Part shown: positions 25,020-33,543 of the stretch, one piece after another
How positions within the stretch are numbered: position 1 is the first letter of the stretch
Layout: each line of letters begins with the position of its first letter
Made by a program: the position numbers and the translations under genes
The notes under the pieces: model-generated
Told to the model about the DNA's origin: nothing
What the model saw: the letters and a program-made list of their open reading frames with translations, nothing else
Databases searched by the model: none
NCBI GenBank assembly: GCA_016432545.1
Contig: CP066694.1
Coordinates: forward strand, 1,178,001 to 1,242,000
Length of the DNA: 64,000 nt
Reading direction: 5' to 3'
Source: an archaeon
Lineage (GTDB): Archaea; Thermoproteota; Nitrososphaeria; Nitrososphaerales; Gagatemarchaeaceae

Positions 25020-25322
25020 TCAGACCTTGCCCAGGATCGGCAGGATGAGGCCTACGCGCAGGGCGCAGGTGATGTGGTACTTCCTGTAGCTGATGTGGTG
25101 CTTTGCTATGAATGGGTAGCTCTGGATCATCTTCTGGCAGACGTCGCATGAGGTTGGGAGCCTCGGCGAGTGGTTCTTGGCGTTCTCCACGAGCCTCACG
25201 GCGCGGCTCGGGAAGGCGAGGCCGAAGTACGCGGCTCTCTCATAGCTGATCTCGTTGCTGAGACCGCTGGGGTCGAATCCGCCGTCCTTCGAACTTCCGC
25301 TCAAAGCCTTTGGCTTTGCCAA
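25020..25322 (-). CDS. Small protein with CxxC...HxxC zinc-like motif
   Basis: A 100-residue protein. CDVCQKMI is followed by AKHHISYRKYHITC, giving two cysteines, then histidines and a further cysteine: a candidate zinc site. It ends in a hydrophobic patch, LRVGLILPILGKV. A TATA-like AAGTATAATT on the minus strand lies about 35 bases before the ATG. No family I can name; probably a conserved archaeal small zinc protein. Confidence 0.65.
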   Translation of the reverse strand: MAKPKALSGSSKDGGFDPSGLSNEISYERAAYFGLAFPSRAVRLVENAKNHSPRLPTSCDVCQKMIQSYPFIAKHHISYRKYHITCALRVGLILPILGKV

Positions 25323-25441
25323 GGGTCAGATTTAGGCGCGGGAGTCACAATTATACTTTTGCAAATCCCCCTCCCCCGCATGAAGCGACCCTTCCTATTC
25401 CGGCCCTTTCCTTATTATCAAACCACCCCGGGAGCCGTCCC

Positions 25442-26362
25442 ATGGACGAAAAGGACGTCAGGATCTTCTGCGAGATAGCCTTCAGGGACCTCAGTTACAG
25501 CTCCACCACGCAGCGCCACGTCAGCCCGACCGAGATCGGGAGGAAGCTGGGCCTCGACGAGAAGACGGTCAGGACCCGGATCGCAGCGATGGAGAAGGAC
25601 GGCTTCATCAAGTACTACCAGGCGATGCCGAGCCTCGCCCTCTTCGACAAGAAGGTCCTCGGGCTCTACAGGCTCGAGGCGATGAACATCCACACGAAGC
25701 ACAAGGTGATCCAGAGCGTCCCGGAGATTCCGGGGATAGTCGAGGCGATAGACTACCTCGGCCCCAAGGTCTCGGTCGACCTAGCGGGCGAATCCCCAGA
25801 CAGCGTGAAGGCAGTCGCCGACCAGGTCGCGAGACGGTTCGAGCTGACTCCGATGAGCCTCGGGCTCAGGGAGGTGCGCCCCATCACCGTCCGGGTTGAC
25901 CGGCTCGACTGGCAGCTGATCAAGGAGCTCAGGTACGACGCAAGGATGACAACAACAGCCATCGCCAAGGACCTCTCGATCACGCCACGCATGGCAGAGT
26001 ACAGGATCGAAAAGCTCCTCGACGACGGAGCCCTCCTGATCAGGGCCGTCGTCAACACCCAGAAGCAGGCCGGACTGGTCTTTTACGAGCTCGAGATCTC
26101 GATGGACGAGGCGAAGAAGGGCGCTCTCCTCGATGCACTGAAGAAGACGTTCGAAGACAAGTTCTGGAACGTAAGCTCTCCCTCGCCCGGCCTCATCCTT
26201 GCGAACCTCTTCGGCTTTACCCTCGGAGAGCCCGAGGATGCCGCCCTTTCGGTCTCAAAGCTACCGGGCGTCAGATACTGCCACCTGCTGATCCTCAAGG
26301 AAACGATAGAGCCGAAGCCGAGCTGGGCCGACCGTCTCATCGATGAGAAGATCGCTGCCTAG
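25442..26362 (+). CDS. Double winged-helix (AsnC-like) transcription regulator
   Basis: A 306-residue regulator with two winged-helix domains: the first at about 12-60 (SPTEIGRKLGLDEKTVRTRIAAMEKDGF), the second at about 155-205 (LIKELRYDARMTTTAIAKDLSITPRMAEYRI). Each is followed by a sheet-like ligand or dimerisation region. ATG 25442 is chosen because TTATTATC lies about 30 bases upstream; the longer frame is not protein-like. It has the same architecture as the gene at 28683, so the two are paralogues. Targets unknown. Confidence 0.8.
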   Translation: MDEKDVRIFCEIAFRDLSYSSTTQRHVSPTEIGRKLGLDEKTVRTRIAAMEKDGFIKYYQAMPSLALFDKKVLGLYRLEAMNIHTKHKVIQSVPEIPGIVEAIDYLGPKVSVDLAGESPDSVKAVADQVARRFELTPMSLGLREVRPITVRVDRLDWQLIKELRYDARMTTTAIAKDLSITPRMAEYRIEKLLDDGALLIRAVVNTQKQAGLVFYELEISMDEAKKGALLDALKKTFEDKFWNVSSPSPGLILANLFGFTLGEPEDAALSVSKLPGVRYCHLLILKETIEPKPSWADRLIDEKIAA

Positions 26363-26514
26363 ACGGTCCTTATCATCTTCTTGATCTCTTCCTCGCTGAC
26401 GGAGGTGTCCGGATGCACGTCCGTCAGGTGAATCCGGGTGTGCTTCGTAGCCTGCCCCTCCCCCTGAGGCGAGATCACAGTCCATCCGCAAGGGCACGTC
26501 GACATGCTAGCCAT
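26359..26514 (-). CDS. DUF1059 small protein
   Basis: About 51 residues: MASMSTCPCGWTVISPQGEG, followed by TKHTRIHLTDVHPD. The CPCGW with paired histidines downstream is the DUF1059 signature, a probable metal-binding mini-domain. ATG 26514 (or 26505) is preferred over the longer frame since a TATA-like CATAAATA lies 25 bases upstream. Function unknown for the family. Confidence 0.75.
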   Translation of the reverse strand: MASMSTCPCGWTVISPQGEGQATKHTRIHLTDVHPDTSVSEEEIKKMIRTV

Positions 26515-26624
26515 GCCGCCTCGGGAAGTGCTCCCGTATTTATGGAAACGAGACTCCGCGTTTGGTGTCTTGCGGGCGTCCGACTCCCGCGCCGTATATG
26601 TCAGCGCAAGGGTATCTGAATCCC

Positions 26625-27032
26625 ATGGAAAAAGGCGAACTACTGTACGAAGGAAAAGAGATGACCACATCGGTCAACATCAGGGAATTCAGCGCCCAGG
26701 GCGCGCGCCTCGACGTCACGCTGGCCGGTAAGGTCAGCGGAAAGGTCTCAGGCCTGCGCATGACCACACACAACGCCCTCATGAAGCCCGACGGCACCGT
26801 CGAGGCAGACGTGAGAGGCATCATCTTCAGCAACGGCGAGCCAATCTTCGTCTGGGGCAAGGCGACCGCAAAGGGCGTCGACCCTGCACCGATCCTCCGC
26901 ATCGAAGAGAACCTCACCTTCCAGACACCCTCCCAGAGACTCTCTTTCCTCAACAACACCAAGGGCTGGTCCGAAGGATTCGACAACTTCGCGACCGGCG
27001 AATTCACGTACAAGGTCTACGCAGTCAAGTAA
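26625..27032 (+). CDS. Conserved hypothetical beta-rich protein
   Basis: A 135-residue protein from ATG 26625, the Met with a TATATG element about 30 bases upstream. Repeated strand-like segments (ARLDVTLAGKVSG, TVEADVRGIIFS, GEPIFVWGKATAKG, GEFTYKVYAVK) indicate a small beta-barrel or lipocalin/DUF3224-like fold. No signal peptide. Function unknown. Confidence 0.65.
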   Translation: MEKGELLYEGKEMTTSVNIREFSAQGARLDVTLAGKVSGKVSGLRMTTHNALMKPDGTVEADVRGIIFSNGEPIFVWGKATAKGVDPAPILRIEENLTFQTPSQRLSFLNNTKGWSEGFDNFATGEFTYKVYAVK

Positions 27033-27098
27033 CGGGCGTAGACCCCTCCCTTTGTTTTCCGGCGCTCTTAATACGAGACCGTCGCGGTGACCGGTTAG

Positions 27099-27572
27099 AT
27101 GGAGCAGCCCCGCATAGACGTCGAGGCAGCTAGCTTCAGGCTGACGATCATCACGAGCTTCCTCCTCGGAGCGACCATGATAACGCTCTCGCTCAACGTC
27201 CCCATCATCAAGCTGAGCCTACTCTCAGGGACGGCAGGGATCGTCGAGGGAGCGCTCGCCGTGTCGATAGCCCTGATGCTCTTCGCCACGCTGATCATGC
27301 TCTTCATGTCGTATGTCATCCTCGCCACCATACCTCTCGCCCTGTTCACCGTGGAGGAGAAACTTCAGAGGATCGCCAGGGTCCGCGTGCTCGTCGGACT
27401 GGCGTCGATCTTCATTATGACCTCCTTCGGGTCGACCTTCATCGTCGCTCTTGGGGTCAGCTCCCCATGGTCCTGGCTCTTCGGCGGGATCGGGTACGGC
27501 AGCGGCGTTGTGTGGGCGCTCCTGCGGGCATACTATCTCACGAAGTACGTCAACCCAAAACGTCCCCAATAG
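27099..27572 (+). CDS. Four-helix membrane protein
   Basis: A 157-residue protein with four hydrophobic helices (about residues 16-35, 45-75, 93-115 and 120-145). The second holds the long run IVEGALAVSIALMLFATLIM. A TTAATACG element about 30 bases before ATG suggests a leaderless start. No family motif. Confidence 0.68.
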   Translation: MEQPRIDVEAASFRLTIITSFLLGATMITLSLNVPIIKLSLLSGTAGIVEGALAVSIALMLFATLIMLFMSYVILATIPLALFTVEEKLQRIARVRVLVGLASIFIMTSFGSTFIVALGVSSPWSWLFGGIGYGSGVVWALLRAYYLTKYVNPKRPQ

Positions 27573-27645
27573 CGGGCCTGTTTCTGTCGCTTTCGGGTGC
27601 GCCTCTCCCGCCTGTATGATATCAGCCGGGGCACATCGAGAAGCC

Positions 27646-27927
27646 ATGGAAACATCCAGCCGAATGAAGATGACTGCGCTCCTAGCACTAGGGGCGACAC
27701 TCGTCGCACTCTCACTCACACCACACACACTCGCTGCTACGCCCGTCCAGGCAAACTGCCTTGGGAAGGACATCAGCAGCTTCACCAAGATCTCACCGGG
27801 ATTCGTTGGCTCGATCGCGAGCGCCCTTTCCGCAGGAGGCTTCGATGAGGAGATCCTTGCCCACAAGCAGGGTATCCCCCCGATCAGCTCCTGCCCGGAC
27901 AACGGGTTCCCAACACCACTCCACTAG
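27646..27927 (+). CDS. Small secreted protein with signal peptide
   Basis: A 93-residue protein. METSSRMKMTALLALGA begins a classic signal peptide, ending near LAATPVQA; the mature part has two cysteines and no known motif. ATG 27646 is favoured because TATGATAT lies about 30 bases upstream. Similar in style to the secreted protein at 39335. Function unknown. Confidence 0.55.
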   Translation: METSSRMKMTALLALGATLVALSLTPHTLAATPVQANCLGKDISSFTKISPGFVGSIASALSAGGFDEEILAHKQGIPPISSCPDNGFPTPLH

Positions 27928-27972
27928 CCGCCTGATTGGGCCCTGACCAGGGCCCTTCCCCATTCTTGCGCC

Positions 27973-28686
27973 TCAGACCGACAACTTCTCGGCCAGCCTC
28001 TTCGCGAGTACCGCGTTCTCTCCCGTCTCGTCGTGCCGGAGATAGACAAAGGCCTCAGGAAGGCCTCTGACCAACTTCCCGATCTTCCCGGCCCAGGCGT
28101 CGACTGCTTTCGCATCGTACGAGTCCAGCCTCAGGCGGAAGTAGGCGAGCCCTCCCGTCGCCTTCAAGACCGGCGCCAAGTCCTCCGTCTCCGCCACGCA
28201 GAACCCAGCCCCGTGCTTCTCCAGGAGCTCGTAGGTGGAGTCCTGGAGCCATGACTCGTGCCTGAACTCAAAGACCCGGCCCTTGATCTTCGAGGTCTCC
28301 GTCAGGAATCCTTCCAGGAGCTTCTGGTCCTGCTTCAAGAAGGGTGGAAGCTGGAACAAGGCAGGCCCTCTCTTCTCCCCCAGCTCCTCCAAGGTCGCAG
28401 AGAACCTCTCGGAAGCCTCTGCGGAGCCCTTCCCGAGCTTCAGGGTGTGCGTAACCAGTTTCGGCGCCTTGAAGGAGAATCTGAACTCTTTGCTGACCTT
28501 CTCGCCCCAGCCCTTCACCACCTCTGCTCTGGGCGGAGCGTAGAACGAGCTGTTGATCTCGACGGTCCGCAGATTCTTGGAATAGAACGGCAAGAATTCC
28601 TCGCTCTTGGTCGTTTCGGGATAGAACTTCCCCCTCCATGAAGCGTAGCTGAACCCCGAGACGCCGACCCAAACCCTGTTCGTCAA
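27973..28686 (-). CDS. DUF72 (YecE-like) protein
   Basis: A 237-residue TIM-barrel-like DUF72 protein: WVGVSGFSYASWRGKFYPE at the start, TVEINSSFY, FRFSFKAPKLVTH, FEFRHESW and VYLRHDETGENA match the family's conserved points in order. Activity unknown, although the fold and conserved residues suggest a hydrolase. Its start overlaps the end of the regulator gene at 28683 by four bases, so the two are probably cotranscribed. Confidence 0.9.
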   Translation of the reverse strand: MTNRVWVGVSGFSYASWRGKFYPETTKSEEFLPFYSKNLRTVEINSSFYAPPRAEVVKGWGEKVSKEFRFSFKAPKLVTHTLKLGKGSAEASERFSATLEELGEKRGPALFQLPPFLKQDQKLLEGFLTETSKIKGRVFEFRHESWLQDSTYELLEKHGAGFCVAETEDLAPVLKATGGLAYFRLRLDSYDAKAVDAWAGKIGKLVRGLPEAFVYLRHDETGENAVLAKRLAEKLSV

Positions 28687-29654
28687 ACCCTTCCTCTCCT
28701 AGGTAGTGGAACAGGTGCCCTTGCCCGAGCTGCCTCGCTTACCTTCCGCTCAATCAGGCCGTCGACCAACTGCGGATACTCCGTGACCCGCTTGTACAGC
28801 ATGAGTTCTACCGACTTGACGCCGCGAATCCTTCTGGCCGACAGCATCGAGTTCTCCACGCCTTCCAGGTCTTCGGCCCACATCGCGAGGAAGACGCTCC
28901 CTGAGCGAGTGACCATCTTCACAAAACAGTTCACCGAACAGGTGACCACCAGGTCCAGCTCCTTGATCGCTTCCTCCCTCAGCTCCGATTCAAGGGCGAC
29001 CGCGATCCCGAAGAAGATGAGCCCTTTGACCCTTGTCACGTCGAAGATGCTCCTGACGAAGAACGCGTTAGAGGCGACTAGCTTCTCGAGGTGCGCCCTG
29101 ACGGTCTTTCTGGTCACGCCAAGCTCGTCCGCAATCCTCCCGATGGGCTTCATCGCTCCCCTCCTCATCGCACCCAGAATCTGCCAGTCCAGGCCTGAGA
29201 GCTGCGTCTCGACCGGGCCGAACGGCTCGTCCAGGAACCTCTGAATCTTCCTGCTCTTCGTCACCTCCTCAAGGAGGGCGTGCCTCTTCGCCAGCTGGTC
29301 CTCGTCTTCGTACACGAGCCAGACCAGGATCTTGTCCCCAAGGAAGTCCAAGACCGAGGTGACGCCATCGATCAGGTGGATCTTCCCCAAAGCTGCCTCC
29401 TTCTCACTCGGGTCTGCCATCTCGACCATGAACGAGGTCGACCTGATCCCGAAGAGCCGATAGTTGGGGATCGCCTGATAGTATTGGAGGAGCCCGCTCC
29501 TTTCCCAGTTCCTGACCCTGGCCTTGACCGTCCTCACGTCCATCTGGACCATCTTTGCGACCTCCCTGGGCCCAGGCCTTCTCACGGATGCGGAAGTCGG
29601 CTCAAAGTAGCAGTCCTTGAGCAGGCAGAACAGGCGGGCATCAGAGGTATCCAA
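28683..29654 (-). CDS. Double winged-helix (AsnC-like) regulator, paralogue of 25442
   Basis: A 323-residue protein with the same two-winged-helix layout as the 25442 gene. Wing 1 is PREVAKMVQMDVRTVKARVRNWERSGL, then YYQAIPNYRLFG; wing 2 is IGRIADELGVTRKTVRAHLEKLVASNAF. A basic Arg/Ala/Pro-rich tail ends the chain. It is translationally coupled to the DUF72 gene. Putative local transcription regulator; ligand and targets unknown. Confidence 0.82.
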   Translation of the reverse strand: MDTSDARLFCLLKDCYFEPTSASVRRPGPREVAKMVQMDVRTVKARVRNWERSGLLQYYQAIPNYRLFGIRSTSFMVEMADPSEKEAALGKIHLIDGVTSVLDFLGDKILVWLVYEDEDQLAKRHALLEEVTKSRKIQRFLDEPFGPVETQLSGLDWQILGAMRRGAMKPIGRIADELGVTRKTVRAHLEKLVASNAFFVRSIFDVTRVKGLIFFGIAVALESELREEAIKELDLVVTCSVNCFVKMVTRSGSVFLAMWAEDLEGVENSMLSARRIRGVKSVELMLYKRVTEYPQLVDGLIERKVSEAARARAPVPLPRRGRV

Positions 29655-29759
29655 ATCCTACGAACCTCTGCAGAAATGGGTAGTAAAAAGGATAGGCTCC
29701 CCGTTCTAACCGCTTCACTGCGCCAAGCTACATTACCCAGGCGCAGGACAGTCGGAGAC

Positions 29760-30212
29760 ATGGCACGATTCACCAGAACGCAGGAAGTTCAGGCTCCCCC
29801 CGAGAGGGTTTTTCAGAGCCTCACCGACGTGGAAAAGTTCCCCGAACTCTTTCCCGACATCTTCAAGAAAATGGAAGTGGTCGGAGCTGAAGGTTCCTCC
29901 CGAATCATCCTCTGTGAGGAGAAGTGGGCGGGCCGCAGCTTCAGGTACAAGATGAAGGAGACTCTCTCTCCGCCCGATAAGATAGAGCACTCCATCACCG
30001 AGGGCAACGGCAAAGGCAGCATGGAGACCATCAACCTCGAGAAGACTCCGGGCGGGACCCGGTTGACGATGGTCATGGATGCGAAGGGACTCGCAGCTGC
30101 GGTCCTCGGAAGGCTCTTCCGCAAGCAGTTCGAGGCAGAGATGAGCCACATCTTCGACGGCTACATGAAGGTCGTCGAAGCAGAGTCGAGAGACTCGGGT
30201 CTGAAGGTCTAG
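29760..30212 (+). CDS. SRPBCC (START/Bet v1-fold) protein
   Basis: A 150-residue SRPBCC ligand-binding protein: VQAPPERVFQSLTDVEKFPELFPDIFKKMEV at the start and a long C-terminal helix (FRKQFEAEMSHIFDGYMKVVE) give the helix-grip fold. ATG 29760 is the first protein-like start in a longer open frame. It may bind a lipid or other hydrophobic ligand; identity unknown. It is divergent from the 28683 regulator. Confidence 0.85.
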   Translation: MARFTRTQEVQAPPERVFQSLTDVEKFPELFPDIFKKMEVVGAEGSSRIILCEEKWAGRSFRYKMKETLSPPDKIEHSITEGNGKGSMETINLEKTPGGTRLTMVMDAKGLAAAVLGRLFRKQFEAEMSHIFDGYMKVVEAESRDSGLKV

Positions 30213-30332
30213 TACCGAAGACTCCTTCAGAAGTTCGGGCTGGCTGAGAGCACTTTCGGGGTAAACGACTGCCTTCTCGTCGACTTCTTCCGTAAATGAT
30301 TTATTCGCACCGCCGCGGGTCGCCCCAAGAAG

Positions 30333-31382
30333 TTGTCCAGGACCAAGAGAAGGCTGGCGGCGATCATGTTCACAGACATCGTCGGGTACACCGCCCTCAC
30401 CCAGAAGGCCGAGCGCAGGGCGCTCAGGCTCTTGGCGATCCATCGTAGGCTCATCCGCAGCAAGCTTGCCCTCCATCAAGGAAGGGAGATCAAGACCATG
30501 GGGGACGCCTTCCTCGTCGAGTTCTACAGCGCTCTCGAAGCACTCGAATGCGCCGTCGACATCCAGAACACCATCCACGACAACCCAAGGCTCAGGAAGG
30601 AGAGACTAGAGGTCAGGGTGGGGATCCATGTCGGCGACGTCGTGGAGAAGGACGGGGACGTCTTCGGAGACGCAGTCAACATCGCCTCCAGGATCGAGCC
30701 TCTCGCGCACGGCGGTGACATCTGCATTTCAGAACAGGTCTACGACCAGGTGCGCAACAAGATCAGCTACCCGCTTGCGAAGCTCGAGTCGCAGGACCTG
30801 AAGAACGTAGCCTTCCCTGTGGACGTCTATTGCGTCCTGCTGCCCTGGACCAAGCAGATCCAGCCCCACGCGCAGAGCAAGCCTGCGGTGAGCCTGGTCA
30901 GAAAGTACACTCCCACGCCCGGCAAGCCGGCGGAACGGGGAGTCTGGAAGAGCAGGTACATCTCAAAGATGGTCCTGAAGAACAAGATCGTCGACATCGT
31001 GCTGCTCAACTCTCCCGAGAACGCCTCGGCCCTTGCAAAGTTCGGTGGAGAGGTCGACTTCTCGCGTGGCGAGACTCTTCACATGGTCTCCGCCCTGGAG
31101 ACCGTCTCTGTTGTGGTCGACGCGAAGAACCAGTCGAAGCTGGTCAGCATGGTCGCCAAGAAGGACATCCTCCGGGTGATGGAGAACCTATCGGAGGTGA
31201 TAATCTCCTTCGCGGAAGAGGCCCTCAGGGTGCCAGGAGTCGCGGCGACGATCACCGAAGCGCTCGCAGCGAGCGGGGTCAACATCATCGAGTACATCAC
31301 TGCGACCCTCAACGCCATCGTAATCGTCGAATCGAAGGACGCGATGAAGTGCTACCAATCGATTGAAGCGCTAACGGCCTGA
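30333..31382 (+). CDS. Class III adenylate cyclase fused to a C-terminal ACT region
   Basis: A 349-residue protein. Residues 5-160 are a cyclase domain with MFTDIVGYT, IKTMGDAFL and GDAVNIASRIE (metal, adenine and transition-state residues present). There is no TolB or TPR region. Instead, residues 225-349 form an aspartokinase-like paired ACT region, ending RVPGVAATITEALAASGVNI and ITATLNAIVIVESKD. ACT domains usually bind amino acids, so cyclase activity may answer to an amino acid; that is inferred. TTG start, TATA-like ATTTATTC about 32 bases upstream. Confidence 0.85.
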   Translation: MSRTKRRLAAIMFTDIVGYTALTQKAERRALRLLAIHRRLIRSKLALHQGREIKTMGDAFLVEFYSALEALECAVDIQNTIHDNPRLRKERLEVRVGIHVGDVVEKDGDVFGDAVNIASRIEPLAHGGDICISEQVYDQVRNKISYPLAKLESQDLKNVAFPVDVYCVLLPWTKQIQPHAQSKPAVSLVRKYTPTPGKPAERGVWKSRYISKMVLKNKIVDIVLLNSPENASALAKFGGEVDFSRGETLHMVSALETVSVVVDAKNQSKLVSMVAKKDILRVMENLSEVIISFAEEALRVPGVAATITEALAASGVNIIEYITATLNAIVIVESKDAMKCYQSIEALTA

Positions 31383-31398
31383 ATCCACCCAGAACTGC

Positions 31399-31788
31399 CT
31401 AGGCGCCTTTGCGGGTCGCGATGTACCACACGTTCCCCGCCACGTCCTTGACGCCGGCCTCCCTGTCACCGTAGTCCTGGTCCATAGGTTCGTACAGAGA
31501 CTCGGCTCCAGACCCTATCGCCTGCCTGTAGGCGTCGTCGACGTCGCTCACATAGAGGTGGATAGCGCAGGGCATCGGCTGCCACTTGCCATGCGCCTCG
31601 CTCAGCTCGAGCATCGAGTCGCCTATCCTGACCTGAGAGTGAGCCACTGTCCCGTCTGGCTTCGAGACCCGGTTGACCTCTTCGGCCCCGAACGCCCGAC
31701 CTAGGAATTCAATCAGGGCCGCTGCCCCTTTGACGTGCAGATACGGCGTCAGGGTGTGGAAGCCTTCGGGAACATGTTTCGCCAACAC
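31399..31788 (-). CDS. VOC-superfamily (PhnB/glyoxalase-like) protein
   Basis: A 129-residue VOC protein: LTPYLHVKGAAALIEFLGRAF, then VAHSQVRIGDSMLELSE, then IHLYVSDVDDAYRQAI and DVAGNVWYIAT. These strands form paired beta-alpha-beta-beta-beta modules like PhnB-type glyoxalases. Candidate metal ligands are His, Glu and Asp in these strands. A TATA-like TTTATTCG on the minus strand lies about 30 bases upstream. Substrate unknown. Confidence 0.85.
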   Translation of the reverse strand: MLAKHVPEGFHTLTPYLHVKGAAALIEFLGRAFGAEEVNRVSKPDGTVAHSQVRIGDSMLELSEAHGKWQPMPCAIHLYVSDVDDAYRQAIGSGAESLYEPMDQDYGDREAGVKDVAGNVWYIATRKGA

Positions 31789-31897
31789 GGGGGCGAAAGC
31801 CCACTTCCTCGAATAAAGAGTTACGCTCGCAGACGCCCACGAGCAGGTGACGCGCTACAGTCAAGGAGATTAAGACCCCTTCCTGAACCCTCAGACC

Positions 31898-32938
31898 TTG
31901 GTAAGCAAAGCCGTCTCCTGGCTCCTAGAGCCCGAGAACCCTCCAGTCAGGATGTTCACCCTCACAGACGTCTTGGGGAAGCCCCAGAACGACAAAGAGG
32001 TGAAGGAGGCGAAGAGCCGGATCCTCTCCTACAGGCCCATCCAGAAACTCAAGACCGCCCAGAAGGGCAAGGGCTACTGGGCCCCTGACGACACTTGCTA
32101 CAACCCGAAGTTCACCTCGACCGTCTGGCAGCTGCAGCTGCTCGGCGAGATGGGCGCCCCAAGGACGCCGTGGATCGAAAGCGCAGTCGAGCGCTTCCTG
32201 GACCAGCACCAGATGGACAACGGCGCCTTCGCATGTCCGAGCGTCCTCGAGGAGAAGCGCTTCCAAGCGAAGCACCCGAAGTCAAAGAGGGACGCGGAGC
32301 CGTGCCTCACTGGGAACATGGTGAGGACGCTGATCGCTTTCGGGTACCTCGGGGATAAGAGGGTCAAGAGGGCCATCGAGTGGATGCCTGAGGACCAACA
32401 GAAGGACGGAGGCTGGAACTGCGACTACCCGATGCAGAAGCCGACGCACAGCTCGTTCATGTCTACCATCGAGCCGCTGTGGGCCTACTCTGAGATCCCG
32501 CGCCCCTTCTGGACGAGAAAGATGAAGGACTCGGTCGAGCGCGGGGCAGAGTTCCTCCTGGCCCACCACCTCTTCAAATCCCATCGCGACTGGAAGCCCG
32601 TAGAGTTCCGGGGCCTGGACAAGGTCTTCCCAGGGAACCCCGTCACGAAGTTCCACTTTCCAATGTATTACTACTATGACGTCCTGCACGCGCTCAGGGT
32701 GCTGAGCCGCCTCGGCTACGCCGGCGACAAGAGAATGGAGGCCGCGGCGCATCTCATGCTCTCGAAGCGGGCTCCCGACGGGAAGTGGCTGCTGGAGGGG
32801 GACTGGAGCAGGGAGAGGATTGACGGGAAGCGCAAGGCCCTGGCTCCCATCGAGGAGCTGGACCAGCCGAGCAAGTGGGTGACTCTGAACTGCTACAGAG
32901 TCATGAAGATGTCAGGCACGCTCAACCTCTCGAACTGA
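31898..32938 (+). CDS. Terpenoid-cyclase/prenyltransferase-fold protein
   Basis: A 346-residue alpha/alpha-barrel protein with QW-like repeats, such as FLDQHQMDNGAF and EDQQKDGGWNCDYP, and repeated helical pairs (TVWQLQLLGEMG, LHALRVLSRLGYAGDK). The fold is that of squalene-hopene cyclases and prenyltransferase beta subunits, but the acid DxDD motif of class II cyclases is not seen, so cyclase chemistry is doubtful. TTG start with GATTAAG about 30 bases upstream. Substrate unknown. Confidence 0.75.
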   Translation: MVSKAVSWLLEPENPPVRMFTLTDVLGKPQNDKEVKEAKSRILSYRPIQKLKTAQKGKGYWAPDDTCYNPKFTSTVWQLQLLGEMGAPRTPWIESAVERFLDQHQMDNGAFACPSVLEEKRFQAKHPKSKRDAEPCLTGNMVRTLIAFGYLGDKRVKRAIEWMPEDQQKDGGWNCDYPMQKPTHSSFMSTIEPLWAYSEIPRPFWTRKMKDSVERGAEFLLAHHLFKSHRDWKPVEFRGLDKVFPGNPVTKFHFPMYYYYDVLHALRVLSRLGYAGDKRMEAAAHLMLSKRAPDGKWLLEGDWSRERIDGKRKALAPIEELDQPSKWVTLNCYRVMKMSGTLNLSN

Positions 32939-32966
32939 TATCCAAAGGGGACCTCCGGACTCAGAG

Positions 32967-33491
32967 TCAATAGATGTAGGGTATCAGCCGCTTTGTCTTA
33001 CGGACGTATTCCACGTATTCCTGCCCGAAGGTGGAAGCAAGGACCTTCTCCTCAAATCTGACCCTGACGATCAGCATCGGCATCAACGCCAGTATGGTCA
33101 CGAAGCCGTAGAGACTGCCAAGGACGGTGGGAATCGAGAACGCGAAGAGGATCACGGCCAAGTAGATTGGGTGCCTGATGTAGCGATAAGGCCCGCGCAT
33201 GATCAACCTGTGCCCAGGTTTGATCTCCACTGTCTCCGAGAAGAACCTCCCAAGGGTCAGACGTGCGGCTACGTAGATGGCTATCCCGGCAACAAACAAG
33301 GCGAGTCCAAGCCCTTCGAAAGCACCGGGGATGAACCTCCCGTGCCGGAGGATCACTATGTCAAACGCACTGACGGCGAGGCCCGCAATGACGACCGCGC
33401 GGCCCAGTACAGGGAGCAGCCACCTATCGGCCGACTTTGCTTTTCCCGTCTCCGCAGGAGTAGTGTCCGCCATTTCAGTCGGCAACGGCAA
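32967..33491 (-). CDS. Isoprenylcysteine methyltransferase-like membrane protein
   Basis: A 174-residue integral membrane methyltransferase of the ICMT/PEMT group. Four membrane helices precede the signature GPYRYIRHPIYLA, which forms part of the SAM site, followed by the RFEEKVLASTFGQEYVEY tail. It probably methylates a lipid or isoprenoid-linked group; the target is unknown. The start is near ATG 33491 with no strong promoter visible. Confidence 0.85.
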   Translation of the reverse strand: MPLPTEMADTTPAETGKAKSADRWLLPVLGRAVVIAGLAVSAFDIVILRHGRFIPGAFEGLGLALFVAGIAIYVAARLTLGRFFSETVEIKPGHRLIMRGPYRYIRHPIYLAVILFAFSIPTVLGSLYGFVTILALMPMLIVRVRFEEKVLASTFGQEYVEYVRKTKRLIPYIY

Positions 33492-33543
33492 TCAATCGAG
33501 GGGTATTAGAGCTCCAGACCGCCAGGCAAGAAGGAGGAGTCAG

